A stretch of DNA of 64,000 nucleotides from Oscillospiraceae bacterium. Its GTDB lineage: Bacteria; Bacillota; Clostridia; Oscillospirales; Ruminococcaceae. A program made the position numbers and the translations under genes. The stretch covers positions 1 to 64,000 of the forward strand of contig JAHHUC010000002.1 in NCBI GenBank assembly GCA_020024215.1, written 5' to 3'. Below, one piece after another: positions 25,583 through 35,793 of this stretch; the first letter of the stretch is position 1; each line of letters begins with the position of its first letter. A model generated the notes under the pieces. The model was not told the origin of the DNA and did no database searches. It worked only from the letters and a program-made list of their open reading frames with translations.

Positions 25583-27463
25583 TTATTTCTCATTGGTGCT
25601 TCCTGCTTCAAAGCTTATTTTAAGCAGGGAATTTTTGGGAAGTGAGGCTAAAAGTATATCACCTGTTTTTATTCTTGCCCCGCTGATTTTTTTATTGGTC
25701 AAAAGATTTTTAAAAGGCACATCTGCCTTCGCCTTCAGGGGATTTTGGGATTTATTAAAGGCAAAAATTATTTTTTCCTTTTGGTTTTCCCTTGAAAGCA
25801 CAAAGGAATTTTCATTTTCAAATACAATTTTCAAATCTCCGTCGGCAAAAACATCCATACAAAGCCTTATTTTCCCAAGCTTTTTAAAGAAAGGCAGAAC
25901 AGGGCTTTTATCAACCGCTTTCCATTTGAAGGGCCTTCTGCAAAAGGGATCGTGATAGCCCTCCATGCCTATTTCGTCCCCGTAAAAAACAGAGGGCAGC
26001 CCCGGCATAAAATATAAAAGCGCATATGCCTTTTTCAGCCTTTCAAAGCCCTCTTTAAATTCCTCCCGGGTTAAAAAGGTTTTGGATAAAAGCTCATTAT
26101 CATTGTTGTCAAGGCTTTTTACTCCCAGAACGGTTATCAGCCTTTCGGTGTCATGCGTGCTGAGAGGATTCATAAGGTGAAGCTTTGCAAAGTCAGGATA
26201 CTGATAATTGATTATCTTCACGGTTTGCAGAAACTTTTCCACATTTCCTTCTTTAAAAAGTGAAATAACAGCCTCTCTCAAAGGATAATTCATCACCGAA
26301 TCCAACTGCTCGCCCAGAAAATATTTTCTCCTTTGCCCATAGGAAATCTTGTTTGAGGCGTTCTCCCAAACCTCGCCTATTATTATGGCATCCTTGTCCG
26401 TTTCCTTTACGCTTTTTCGAAAATTTTCAAGAAACTTATCCGAAAGCTCGTCGGCCACATCCAATCTCCAGCCGCCCAAGCCAAGGCTTCCCCATTTTTT
26501 TACAACAGAATTTTCCTTGCAGATGAAATTTATATAATCATCATTGTCCGAATTTACTCTGGGCAGAGTTTTTATGCCCCACCAGCTTTCGTATTCGTTG
26601 GGAAAGCTTTTAAAATTATACCAGCTGTAATATGGGGATTTTTGCGAATTGAAGGCTCCCACCGAAGCATAATGTTCATATTTGTTAAAATAAAGGCTGT
26701 CATCCCCGGTGTGGTTGAAAACTCCGTCCAAAATAAGCTTTATGCCATAGCTTGACGCAGCTTTTATAAGCTCCTTCAAGCCCTCCTCTCCCCCAAAGCC
26801 CTCATCGACTTCAAGATAATTTCCCGTGTCATATTTGTGATTGGAAAAGGCCTCAAAAACAGGGCTTAAATAGATATATTTTGTGCCAAGTGAGGCTATA
26901 TAATCCATCTTTTGGGCTATGCCGCAGAGGTCGCCTCCGAAAACCGTGTTATTTTTTAAAAAATCCCCCGGTCTTTTTGCAAATTCCGGTGTGCCCTCAT
27001 CCCAGTTTGTATTTAAAACAGAGGTTTCCTTTACAGGGGATTTTCCTGAAGAATAAAATCTATCCACAAATATATGATAGATTATTCCCTTCTGAGGCTT
27101 CAGACTGCCGGCATTTTTCTCAAAGATAAGCAGCTGCCTTTTATAATCAAATTTATCATAGACAAGCAGCTCATTTTTGCCCTTGAGCCTTATGTTCACA
27201 AAATAAAGCCCTGTGCCGAAATCCGAAAGCCTTAGACAGCATGAAAGGACATCACAGCCCTCCTCTAAATTTTCCCACAAAAAGGGAATGACTGTGCTTT
27301 TATAACCGTTGCAATATTCATCCTCATTGACAATAAGCTCTGCCCTGCTTATTCCCTCTTTTCTTTTTATTTTAAGCTCCAGCTTTAAAATATCCTCTGA
27401 TGAAAAGGCTCCTTTGTCTGTAACATCCTTGCTTTTGAGAAATTTTTTAAGGGAAAAATCCAT
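25583..27463 (-). CDS. Glycoside hydrolase family 13 alpha-amylase / neopullulanase-like enzyme
   Basis: 626 residues without a signal peptide, so cytoplasmic. An N-terminal beta domain (about 1-150) precedes the TIM barrel. Catalytic motifs are GGWRLDVADEL (nucleophile Asp), IIGEVWE (acid/base Glu) and STHDTERL (third Asp), with the barrel marker DGVFNHTG. It should cut alpha-1,4 (perhaps alpha-1,6) bonds in glycogen or maltodextrin. Its ATG follows the TAG of glgP without a gap, so it is translationally coupled as the last gene of the glycogen cluster. Confidence 0.9.
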   Translation of the reverse strand: MDFSLKKFLKSKDVTDKGAFSSEDILKLELKIKRKEGISRAELIVNEDEYCNGYKSTVIPFLWENLEEGCDVLSCCLRLSDFGTGLYFVNIRLKGKNELLVYDKFDYKRQLLIFEKNAGSLKPQKGIIYHIFVDRFYSSGKSPVKETSVLNTNWDEGTPEFAKRPGDFLKNNTVFGGDLCGIAQKMDYIASLGTKYIYLSPVFEAFSNHKYDTGNYLEVDEGFGGEEGLKELIKAASSYGIKLILDGVFNHTGDDSLYFNKYEHYASVGAFNSQKSPYYSWYNFKSFPNEYESWWGIKTLPRVNSDNDDYINFICKENSVVKKWGSLGLGGWRLDVADELSDKFLENFRKSVKETDKDAIIIGEVWENASNKISYGQRRKYFLGEQLDSVMNYPLREAVISLFKEGNVEKFLQTVKIINYQYPDFAKLHLMNPLSTHDTERLITVLGVKSLDNNDNELLSKTFLTREEFKEGFERLKKAYALLYFMPGLPSVFYGDEIGMEGYHDPFCRRPFKWKAVDKSPVLPFFKKLGKIRLCMDVFADGDLKIVFENENSFVLSRENQKEKIIFAFNKSQNPLKAKADVPFKNLLTNKKISGARIKTGDILLASLPKNSLLKISFEAGSTNEK

Positions 27464-29887
27464 CTACTTCACCCTATCTGCTCTCCAAATATTATTGGCA
27501 TAATCTTCAATGCTTCTGTCAGCCGAAAAATATCCTGCATGGGAAATGTTTATTACGGCTTTTCTGTACCACCTGTCACTTTTAGCATAATCATCCAGCA
27601 TTTTTGCATCGGCGCGCATATATGCATCATAATCGGCAAGACACATAAAGGGATCTGCCACCTGATTGTTCCCTGACAGAAAATAGTTTTCCATCTCAGG
27701 GAAGGATACATTGTCCCAAAGCTCTGAGAGCATATTTATGCTTTCGCGTAAAAGGCGGTTGTTCTGATAATAGGAGAAGGAGTTGTAGCCCCTTGCCCAA
27801 AGGTCCTCCACCTCGTTGGCATTAAGCCCGAAAATATAGATATTGTCGTCCCCAACAGCCTCTCTTATCTCAATGTTGGCGCCGTCCTGGGTTCCTAAAG
27901 TAAGCGCTCCGTTTATCATAAATTTCATGCAGCTTGTGCCGCTGGCTTCCTTTCCTGCCAGGGAAATCTGCTCGCTTATGTCGCTGGCAGGGAATATCCT
28001 TTCAGCAAGACTTACATTGTAATCTTCTAAAAATACCACCTTCAGCTTTTCTCTGATTTTGGGATGCTTTTCTATCTCTGAGGAAACCTTGCAGATAAGC
28101 CTTATTATCTCCTTGGCAAAATAATAGGAGGGGGCTGCCTTTCCTGCAAAAATAAAGGTCTGGGGGGTTATATTTGCATCAGGATTATCCAAAAGTATTC
28201 TGTAATAGGAGATTATCTTCAATATATTCAAGGTCTGGCGCTTATATTCATGTATCCTCTTAACCTGAACATCGAATACGGAATTTTCATCCACAACAAT
28301 TCCGGTTTTCCTTTTAATCTCCTTAGAGAGGGCAAGCTTATTATCCCTTTTAATCTTCATAAGCCTTTCATGAACGCCTTTATCGTCCCTGAAGCTTTCA
28401 AAATCAATAAGCCTTTTGGGTTCTAAAATAAATTTATCGGATGTACATTCCTTTATCAGCTCACAGAGGGCGGGATTTGCCATGCAAAGCCAGCGCCTGT
28501 GGGCGATTCCGTTGGTGACATTGGTGAATTTCTGCGGTGTATATTCTTTGTAATTTTTGAATATTGTATCCTTCAGTATCTGAGAATGAAGCTTTGACAC
28601 ACCGTTTACCTTTTTAGAGCCGACTATCGCCAGATTGGCCATTCTCACTCTGCCATAGGATATGACAGCCATCTTAGAAATTTTATCCCAGCTTCCGGGA
28701 TATCTTTGCCAAAGCTCATCACAAAACCTTCTGTTTATCTCCTTTACCAGCATATGTATTCTGGGAAGCCTCAAGCCGAAAAGCCCCTCGTCCCACTCCT
28801 CCAATGCCTCCGGCAGAACAGTGTGATTAGTATAGCTTACAACGCTTGTAACCGTGTCCCAAGCCCTTTCCCAGTTCCAGCCGTGCTCGTCTATCAAAAT
28901 CCTCATAAGCTCAGGCACGCACAATGCAGGATGGGTGTCATTTATGTGTACGGCTATCTTATCTTTTAAATTGTCAAGCCTGCCGTATTTTTTAATATGA
29001 TTTTCCACAATATTCTGCAAGGATGCAGAAACAAAAAAATACTGCTGACTCAGCCTAAGAAGCTTGCCCTCTGTGTGGTTATCGGCAGGATATAAAACCC
29101 GGCTGAGTGTCTCTGCATCTATGGAATCCTTCACGGCTGTGAAATAATTGCCCTGACTGAATAGATTCATATTGAATTTATTGGGGCTTTGAGCGCTCCA
29201 CAGCCTCAAAGTTCCTATATTGGGGCTGTCATAGCCGGAAATCATCATATCATAGGCAACAGCCTTTACCTGCTCTGCCTTCTCATAAGAGATGTAATTT
29301 CTTCCGTCCTTCCAGTTTTCCACAACCTTTCCGCCGAAATTTACGGTGTAGCTTATGTCGCTTCTGGGGACAAGCCAGCTTTTTCCTTTTTCCAGCCAGT
29401 CATCCGGCAGCTCTATCTGCTGTCCGTCGATTATTTTCTGCTTGAAAAGTCCGTACTCATAGCAGATGGAATATCCGTATGTGGGATAGTTTTCGGTTGT
29501 CATGCTGTCCATAAAGCAGGAGGCAAGCCTTCCTAAGCCTCCGTTTCCCAAGCCGGGATCAGGCTCGTCCTCATACAGCTTGTTTATATCTCCCCCCAAT
29601 TCACACACGGCCTTTTCATATACATCGGCAAGCCTTAAATTGTAAAGATTGTTTTTCAAGGAGGGGCCAACCAAAAATTCCATGCTGAAATAATATATCT
29701 TCTTGATTTCTTTTTGCTTTGTAAGAGAGCGCCAGGCTGTTCTTTTGGCGCTTAAAATATCCCTTACAGTCATAACTGTGGCTTCATACAGCTGAAGCTC
29801 GCTTGCATCCTGAGCTGTGACGCCAAAATATGTGGAGAGCTTCTTTTCTATGTTTTTCTTTACCTGTTTGACATTATATCCTTCCAT
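27464..29887 (-). CDS. glgP: Glycogen phosphorylase
   Basis: 807 residues, standard length. It releases glucose 1-phosphate from glycogen ends with pyridoxal phosphate as cofactor. The PLP-lysine segment is EASGTSCMKFMINGALTLG near the C-terminal quarter, and DEPDPGLGNGGLGRLA is near 95. The chosen ATG (protein MEGYNVKQVKK) has GGAGG four bases before it; a longer frame from 29929 adds 14 unlikely residues. An inverted repeat TGGGGGT/ACCCCCA lies just upstream of the ribosome-binding site, between glgA and this gene. Confidence 0.96.
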   Translation of the reverse strand: MEGYNVKQVKKNIEKKLSTYFGVTAQDASELQLYEATVMTVRDILSAKRTAWRSLTKQKEIKKIYYFSMEFLVGPSLKNNLYNLRLADVYEKAVCELGGDINKLYEDEPDPGLGNGGLGRLASCFMDSMTTENYPTYGYSICYEYGLFKQKIIDGQQIELPDDWLEKGKSWLVPRSDISYTVNFGGKVVENWKDGRNYISYEKAEQVKAVAYDMMISGYDSPNIGTLRLWSAQSPNKFNMNLFSQGNYFTAVKDSIDAETLSRVLYPADNHTEGKLLRLSQQYFFVSASLQNIVENHIKKYGRLDNLKDKIAVHINDTHPALCVPELMRILIDEHGWNWERAWDTVTSVVSYTNHTVLPEALEEWDEGLFGLRLPRIHMLVKEINRRFCDELWQRYPGSWDKISKMAVISYGRVRMANLAIVGSKKVNGVSKLHSQILKDTIFKNYKEYTPQKFTNVTNGIAHRRWLCMANPALCELIKECTSDKFILEPKRLIDFESFRDDKGVHERLMKIKRDNKLALSKEIKRKTGIVVDENSVFDVQVKRIHEYKRQTLNILKIISYYRILLDNPDANITPQTFIFAGKAAPSYYFAKEIIRLICKVSSEIEKHPKIREKLKVVFLEDYNVSLAERIFPASDISEQISLAGKEASGTSCMKFMINGALTLGTQDGANIEIREAVGDDNIYIFGLNANEVEDLWARGYNSFSYYQNNRLLRESINMLSELWDNVSFPEMENYFLSGNNQVADPFMCLADYDAYMRADAKMLDDYAKSDRWYRKAVINISHAGYFSADRSIEDYANNIWRADRVK

Positions 29888-29907
29888 ACTGCCTCCGAAT
29901 TTTTTAA

Positions 29908-29958
29908 TGGGGGTATCCCATGCCCTCAAAATTTTTTATTAAAGCACAGGAACCCCCA
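29908..29958. other. Inverted repeat in the glgA-glgP junction
   Basis: Seven-base arms (TGGGGGT/ACCCCCA) separated by 37 bases, without a T tract. It could stabilise an RNA end or tune glgP expression; it is not a clear terminator. Confidence 0.4.
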
Positions 29959-29967
29959 ATTTTAAAT

Positions 29968-31404
29968 TTATTCGCCTATTATTTCTTTATAAAGAGCTAT
30001 ATATTTTTTTGCCGACCTATCCCATGAAAAATCCTTGTTCATGCAGGTTTTCACAAGCTTTTTCCACTCGTCCTGCCTTCTGTAAACAGAAAGCGCAAAT
30101 TTAAGAGTGTTGAGCATATCATGGGCATTGTAGTTTTTGAAGGAAAATCCGTTTGTCTCTTCATCCATGGGATCATAGGGCTTTATTGTATCGGCCAAGC
30201 CTCCCACCTCTCTGACAAGAGGCACGGCGCCGTAGCGTGAGGCTATCATCTGCGCCAGACCGCAGGGCTCGCTTTTTGAGGGCATGAGAAATATATCGGA
30301 GGCGGAATATATTTTTTTGGAAAGCTCCTTGTCATAATCCAATATTATTCTGACATTGGGGCGGTTTTTATACATCTCATTTCTGAAAAATGCCTCATAT
30401 TCTGCCTCGCCCTTTCCCAAAAGCACAAACTGTATATCCTCTGAAACCATCTCATTGAATACACACTTTATCAAATCCATGCCCTTGTGGGAGGCAAGCC
30501 GGGAAATTACAGCGACCACCGGCTTATTTTCCTTGACCTCCAAGCCATATTCCTGCTGGAAATTCTTTTTGCAGTCTTTTTTGCCATTTGCATTTTTTGC
30601 ATCATACTTTTTGAATACGGCACTATCCTTTGCAGGGTTATAATAGTCTGTGTCTATTCCGTTGACTATGCCGCACATTTTAAAGGAATATCTTTGAATT
30701 ATGTGATAAAGGCTCTTTGAAAAATATTCATACAAAAGCTCTCTTGAATATCTTTCGCTGACAGTGGACACCTTATCGGCACAGACTATGGCCGCCTTTG
30801 TAAGGTTTATTTTTCCGTCATATTCCAAAATTTTTCTGTCGCAGCCGGCAAGGTCAAAGACATCGCCCACTATGGAAAAATCATAAATCCCCTGATAATC
30901 CACATTGTGTATGGTGTAAAGGGCCTTTATATTTTGATATTCAGGATATCTGTTGTAGATGCATTTTAAATAAACCACCGAAAGCGCCGTGTGCCAGTCG
31001 TTGGCATGAAGAAGGTTTGGATAATAATCCGTCTCTCTCATAAATTCCAGCACAGCCTTGCAGAAAAAGGCATATCTTTCTGCATCGTCATAATTTCCGT
31101 AAAGCTCCTGACGCTTAAAATAATATTCGTTATCTATAAAATAATAGCTGACATTGTTGTGTTTAAGCTCATATATTCCGCAGTATTGCTTTCTCCATGC
31201 CAAGGACACCTCTGTTTTTTTGATAAAGGTCATTTTGTCCCAAAATTTTTCCTTTGTGCTTTTGTGAAGAGGAAGCACCACCCTTATCTCATCATTTTTT
31301 GTCATGCAGCCTTTTATTGCCGCAGGAAGAGAGCCGACAACATCGCCCAGACCGCCTGAGGATGAAAACGGTACTGCCTCGGCAGCTGCTATCAAAATTT
31401 TCAT
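29968..31404 (-). CDS. glgA: Glycogen synthase (ADP-glucose type, GT5)
   Basis: 478 residues of the GT-B fold. The N-terminal loop SSSGGLGDVVGSLP stands where most bacterial enzymes have K-x-G-G-L; the ADP-glucose-binding Lys at position 15 is Ser here. The C-terminal domain has the usual PSKSEPCGLAQMIA and VGGLADT motifs. It extends alpha-1,4 chains from ADP-glucose made by GlgC. AGGAGG lies six bases before the ATG chosen; a TTG-initiated frame 11 codons longer is less likely. Confidence 0.95.
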   Translation of the reverse strand: MKILIAAAEAVPFSSSGGLGDVVGSLPAAIKGCMTKNDEIRVVLPLHKSTKEKFWDKMTFIKKTEVSLAWRKQYCGIYELKHNNVSYYFIDNEYYFKRQELYGNYDDAERYAFFCKAVLEFMRETDYYPNLLHANDWHTALSVVYLKCIYNRYPEYQNIKALYTIHNVDYQGIYDFSIVGDVFDLAGCDRKILEYDGKINLTKAAIVCADKVSTVSERYSRELLYEYFSKSLYHIIQRYSFKMCGIVNGIDTDYYNPAKDSAVFKKYDAKNANGKKDCKKNFQQEYGLEVKENKPVVAVISRLASHKGMDLIKCVFNEMVSEDIQFVLLGKGEAEYEAFFRNEMYKNRPNVRIILDYDKELSKKIYSASDIFLMPSKSEPCGLAQMIASRYGAVPLVREVGGLADTIKPYDPMDEETNGFSFKNYNAHDMLNTLKFALSVYRRQDEWKKLVKTCMNKDFSWDRSAKKYIALYKEIIGE

Positions 31405-31414
31405 ACCCTTCCTC

Positions 31415-32551
31415 CTAAAGCCTTGCGTTTTTCGCAATGTAGTAGGGGCTTGCCTCGCAGCCGCTTAAAATTCTGGAATCGCTGACAACAGAGCGTATAT
31501 CCGCAAGACAGCAGTTAAGGAAGGCATTTTCTCCTATTATGGCATTTTTGAAAACCACCGAATTTCTTATTACTGCTCCCTTTCCGACAATAACACCTCT
31601 GAAAATAATGGAATTTTCAACAGCTCCGTGTATTTTGCAGCCATCGGCGATAAAGGAATTTTTCACTCTTGAGCCGGCTCCGTAATAGGTTGGCACAGAA
31701 TTTACTATCCTTGTAATCACCGGTCTTGCACGGTTTTTAAATATGGCATCTCTGACCTCAGGCTTATAAAGCATATCCATAGAGGCAGAATAATAGTCGC
31801 TCAATGTTTCCACCGCCATCATATAGTCCTTGCACTCATACACCTTGTATCTGTCATTTTTCATGTTTCTTCTTACCACATCAAAGGTCATGGAATGATA
31901 GTTGTGTGCAATGGCATCATTTAAGACATTCTGGAAATAGGTGCGGTTGAATACGCTGATATTCATGTATATTTTGCACTCGCCCTCATAATCGGGGGAG
32001 GTTCTTTTTATATCTGCAATATTTCCATCCTTGTCGGGAACTATCTGAACCCTTTCACGGTAATTCTGCTTTGTCATCTCAAAGGACTTGACAACAACAG
32101 TCATATCCGCCTTTGTGGATTTGTGATATTTTATTATGTCATCTATGTCGATATTGCAGATTATGTTGCTGTCTGCCATTATGACATAATCCTCGGTGAA
32201 GGAGCTTACAGTTGATCTTATGCTCTTAATGGCCTCCAGGCGATTGGTGTAAAGATTGTTTTCCCCAAAGAGGGAGCTGCCCTTCATAAAGGGAGGCAGC
32301 AGCTTTATTCCGCCTGAGGATCTGGCCAAATCCCATTCCTTTCCGGAGCCTATATGCTCCATTATGGAGCGGTAGTTATATCTTGTTAAAAGGTTTACAT
32401 TGTAAATGTTGGAATTTACTAAGTTTGACAATGCAAAATCCACCAGACGATACCTGCCTGCAAAGGGTATAGCCTCGGCAGAGCGGTTGGATGTCAATTC
32501 CGGAATGCCCTGATCGTGAAGATTTGAAAATAATATGGCAACTGTGGACAT
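31415..32551 (-). CDS. glgD: GlgD, regulatory-type ADP-glucose pyrophosphorylase subunit
   Basis: 378 residues, homologous to GlgC, with the C-terminal left-handed beta helix. The N-terminal nucleotide loop GGxGxRL is lost (FSNLHDQGIPELTSNR instead), as in Firmicutes GlgD. GlgD pairs with GlgC and raises its activity. AGGAGGGGGG precedes the ATG. The gap to glgC is 15 bases. Confidence 0.94.
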   Translation of the reverse strand: MSTVAILFSNLHDQGIPELTSNRSAEAIPFAGRYRLVDFALSNLVNSNIYNVNLLTRYNYRSIMEHIGSGKEWDLARSSGGIKLLPPFMKGSSLFGENNLYTNRLEAIKSIRSTVSSFTEDYVIMADSNIICNIDIDDIIKYHKSTKADMTVVVKSFEMTKQNYRERVQIVPDKDGNIADIKRTSPDYEGECKIYMNISVFNRTYFQNVLNDAIAHNYHSMTFDVVRRNMKNDRYKVYECKDYMMAVETLSDYYSASMDMLYKPEVRDAIFKNRARPVITRIVNSVPTYYGAGSRVKNSFIADGCKIHGAVENSIIFRGVIVGKGAVIRNSVVFKNAIIGENAFLNCCLADIRSVVSDSRILSGCEASPYYIAKNARL

Positions 32552-32566
32552 TTTTCTTCCCCCCTC

Positions 32567-33715
32567 CTACATCTTTACATATTGGATGTCTTTTTGTGTG
32601 ACAAGGGCTATCTCATGGCTTTCCTTTTCCTTGCCGACTATATCATCCCTTTTGATGACAGTGTTTTTATCAACTATGGCATATTTTATAACGGCGCCCT
32701 CCTCAATGGTTACGCCTGTCATAATTACGCTGTCTTTGACTATTGCGCCCTTTTCGATTGTAACATTGGAGGAAAGCACAGAATTTTCAACCAATCCGTT
32801 GATGGTGCAGCCCTCTGTCACCAGCGAATTTGATATCTTTGCACAATCACCTACAAAATGGGGGGCTGCGCCGTCGCTTCTTGAGAGTATTTTCCACGCC
32901 GGATCGCTTAAATCAAACCTTGGCCTTTCTCCCAAAAGGTCCATATTAGCCTGCCAGAGGCTGGGTATTGTGCCCACATCCTTCCAATAGCCCTTGAAGG
33001 TATAGGCGAACATTCTTCTTTTATCCGAAAGCATTTTTGGAATGACATTTTTTCCAAAGTCATTGTCGGAATTTTCGTCCCTGTCGTCCTCCTCAAGATA
33101 ATTTTCCAAAAGATCCTTATTGAATATGTATATGCCCATAGATGCCTTTGTGGATTTTGGGTGCTTGGGCTTTTCCTCAAAGGCGGTTATCCTGTCAAAC
33201 TCATCTGTATTCATTATTCCGAAGCGGCTTGCCTCCTCTATGGGAACATCTATGACTGCTATGGTGCAGTCGGAATTGTTTTCCTTGTGAAAATCCAGCA
33301 TTTTGGAATAATCCATCTTGTAAATATGATCTCCTGAAAGCACCACCACATAATCGGGATCATATCTGTTGATAAATTCCATATTCTGATATATGGCATT
33401 GGCTGTGCCGGAATACCAATCGGCAGATTCGCTTCTCTGATATGGCGGAAGGACAGTGACTCCTCCGTTTATTCTGTCAAGGTCCCAGGGCTGTCCGTTT
33501 CCTATGTATTCGTTTAATATAAGGGGCTGATACTGTGTCAGCACGCCCACAGTGTACATGGCTGAATTTACACAGTTGGACATGGCAAAGTCAATGATGT
33601 TGTACTTTCCTCCGAAGCTGACAACAGGCTTGGCTATTTTTTCGGTGAGGGAAAGCAGTCTGCTGCCCCTTCCTCCGGCCAGAAGCATTACTACACACTC
33701 TTTTTTTGTAAACAT
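32567..33715 (-). CDS. glgC: Glucose-1-phosphate adenylyltransferase catalytic subunit
   Basis: 382 residues. The nucleotide loop [11 protein letters not shown] and the catalytic-site segment [10 protein letters not shown] are intact, followed by a beta-helix domain. It makes ADP-glucose and pyrophosphate from ATP and glucose 1-phosphate, the committed step of bacterial glycogen synthesis. AGGAGG lies close before the ATG. Confidence 0.96.
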   Translation of the reverse strand: MFTKKECVVMLLAGGRGSRLLSLTEKIAKPVVSFGGKYNIIDFAMSNCVNSAMYTVGVLTQYQPLILNEYIGNGQPWDLDRINGGVTVLPPYQRSESADWYSGTANAIYQNMEFINRYDPDYVVVLSGDHIYKMDYSKMLDFHKENNSDCTIAVIDVPIEEASRFGIMNTDEFDRITAFEEKPKHPKSTKASMGIYIFNKDLLENYLEEDDRDENSDNDFGKNVIPKMLSDKRRMFAYTFKGYWKDVGTIPSLWQANMDLLGERPRFDLSDPAWKILSRSDGAAPHFVGDCAKISNSLVTEGCTINGLVENSVLSSNVTIEKGAIVKDSVIMTGVTIEEGAVIKYAIVDKNTVIKRDDIVGKEKESHEIALVTQKDIQYVKM

Positions 33716-33749
33716 AATAAACCTCCTTATGTGCCTTTACACATGGAAT

Positions 33750-35666
33750 CTACTGCTGCTTTTGAAAAATTACCGCTCCGTAGCCCGGAAGCAGTATATC
33801 AATAACATTTTCATTATTCTCCCTATGGGATTTTATGAGGGAGCTGTTAAGTTTATTCCTTCCGCCGAATTCATACAGCTCGGATGTGAATATCTCCTTA
33901 TAATTTCCCCTCTTGTTCACCTTAAGCCTGTAATTTTCCCTGTCCACAGGTGAAAAATTAAGTGCGATATAAATTTCTCTTCCCTTTGAATCCATCCTCT
34001 TATAGGAAAGCGTGTTGGTTTCCTTTTCATCCGGGGATATCCAGCCAAAGCCGTCCCAGCCGTCATCTATCTCCCAAAGCTCCCTGTGCTGCAAATAAAA
34101 GCTGTTCAATTCCTTCACATAGCTTTTAAATTCCGAATGTTTGGGATATTGAAGCAAAAACCACTCCAAGGGATTGGCAAAATCCCACTCCCTGAACTGC
34201 GCCAGCTCATTGCCCATAAAGCTTAATTTCTTTCCCGGAAGAGTCATCATATATGCCATAAAAACCCTGTCGCAGGCAAACTTGTCCTCATAGGAGCCAA
34301 ACATCTTGTCCACCAGAGATTTTTTTCCGTGAACCACCTCATCATGGCTGACAGGCAGCAGATAATTTTCAGAATACATATACATCATGGGGAAGGTAAG
34401 CTTGTTGTGCTCATATTTTCTGAACAAAGGATCGGTGCTTACATATCTGAACATATCGTTTGCCCAGCCCATGTTCCATTTGAAATTAAAGCCCAATCCT
34501 CCCATAGATGCAGGCTTTGTGACCATAGCCCAGTCGGTGCTTTCCTCGGCTATCATAAGCACATCCGGATGCTCCTTGAATATTTCAGTATTCAATTTTT
34601 GAAAGAAAGCCACCGCCTCCAGATTTTTGTTGTTGCCCTGGGAATTTGCCACCCATTCCCCCGGCTTTCTGTCATAATCCAGATACAGCATGGATGCCAC
34701 CGCATCAATTCTCAATCCGTCGATGTGATATTCATTCAGCCAGAAGTTGGCATTTGAAATGAGAAAGGACTGAACCTCCTGCCTTCCCACATCAAAGCAC
34801 CTTGTTCCCCAGCTTTTATGCTCCTGCCTGTCCTTTCCCTGATACTCATACAGGGGCTGACCGTCAAATTCATAAAGTCCATGCGCATCCTTTGGAAAAT
34901 GTGCAGGGACCCAATCCAAAATGACGCCTATTCCCGCCTTGTGCATCTCGTTTACAAAATACATAAAATCCTTAGGCTCTCCGAATCTTGATGTGGGGGA
35001 ATAATAGCCTGTCACCTGATATCCCCAGGAGCCGTCAAAAGGATGCTCCGCCACCGGCATAAGCTCTATATGCGTGTAGCCCATCTCCTTGACATAGATA
35101 GCAAGCTCATCTGCCAGCTGCTTGTAGGAAAGATAATTGTCTCCCTCTGCGGTGGTCTTTCCGTCTTTGGTTTTCCAAGAGCCCAGATGCACCTCATAAA
35201 CATTCATGGGATTGGGGTAAAAATGCTTTTTCTTTGTCTTTGAAAAAAAGAGCCTGCTGCGGTATTTCAGCCATGCCTCATCCTCCCATTTAAAATTGTC
35301 TATGCAATAGATCACAGAGGCTGTTTTTCCCAATGTTTCATTCATAAAAGCATACGGATCGGCTTTCATGTATATTTTGCCGTTGTTCTCTATCTTATAT
35401 TTGTAAAAGCTCTTTTCCATTTTGGGAGAAAAGTCAAGCTTTACCTCCCATATTCCGCCGTCTGTCACCCTTTTCATGGGAATTCCCTCATCCCATGTAA
35501 ATTCGTCTCCCACCAGAGAAACCTTCTGTGCGTTGGGCGCCCATACCCTGAAGGCTATCACCTTTCCCTCTATGCTGCAGCCCATATAGTCATACGACCT
35601 GTAATTTGTTCCCTGATGAAATAGAAACTGAGGCAGCAGATCATATTCCCTGTCCTGCGAAACCAT
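33750..35666 (-). CDS. glgB: 1,4-alpha-glucan branching enzyme
   Basis: 638 residues: an N-terminal CBM48 domain (about 20-120), then a GH13 barrel with GLRIDAVASML (nucleophile Asp), MIAEEST (acid/base Glu) and VSHDEVVHG (third Asp), then a C-terminal beta domain. It forms alpha-1,6 branches in glycogen. A strong sigma-A promoter lies just upstream, so glgB can be expressed without malQ. Confidence 0.96.
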   Translation of the reverse strand: MVSQDREYDLLPQFLFHQGTNYRSYDYMGCSIEGKVIAFRVWAPNAQKVSLVGDEFTWDEGIPMKRVTDGGIWEVKLDFSPKMEKSFYKYKIENNGKIYMKADPYAFMNETLGKTASVIYCIDNFKWEDEAWLKYRSRLFFSKTKKKHFYPNPMNVYEVHLGSWKTKDGKTTAEGDNYLSYKQLADELAIYVKEMGYTHIELMPVAEHPFDGSWGYQVTGYYSPTSRFGEPKDFMYFVNEMHKAGIGVILDWVPAHFPKDAHGLYEFDGQPLYEYQGKDRQEHKSWGTRCFDVGRQEVQSFLISNANFWLNEYHIDGLRIDAVASMLYLDYDRKPGEWVANSQGNNKNLEAVAFFQKLNTEIFKEHPDVLMIAEESTDWAMVTKPASMGGLGFNFKWNMGWANDMFRYVSTDPLFRKYEHNKLTFPMMYMYSENYLLPVSHDEVVHGKKSLVDKMFGSYEDKFACDRVFMAYMMTLPGKKLSFMGNELAQFREWDFANPLEWFLLQYPKHSEFKSYVKELNSFYLQHRELWEIDDGWDGFGWISPDEKETNTLSYKRMDSKGREIYIALNFSPVDRENYRLKVNKRGNYKEIFTSELYEFGGRNKLNSSLIKSHRENNENVIDILLPGYGAVIFQKQQ

Positions 35667-35704
35667 TTTTTTGCCCCCTTATTTTTTCCTTGTTCTTTTT
35701 TTAA

Positions 35705-35733
35705 ATTATATTATATATCCACACGATTTACAA
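35705..35733 (-). promoter_or_regulatory. Sigma-A promoter of glgB
   Basis: TTGTAA, 17-base spacer, TATAAT. A perfect six-base-arm dyad, TCATGCACAGCATGA, lies 21 bases upstream at 35755-35769 and is a candidate operator. Confidence 0.7.
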
Positions 35734-35793
35734 TCGAAATCCGCCCTTTGGACATCATGCACAGCATGAAATTTGAAAATTTTCCCCAAGGCT

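Noticed and set aside
31415-33715. GlgD as a recent duplicate or pseudogene of GlgC
   Set aside because: Loss of the nucleotide loop is the normal state of Firmicutes GlgD, and the frame is intact.
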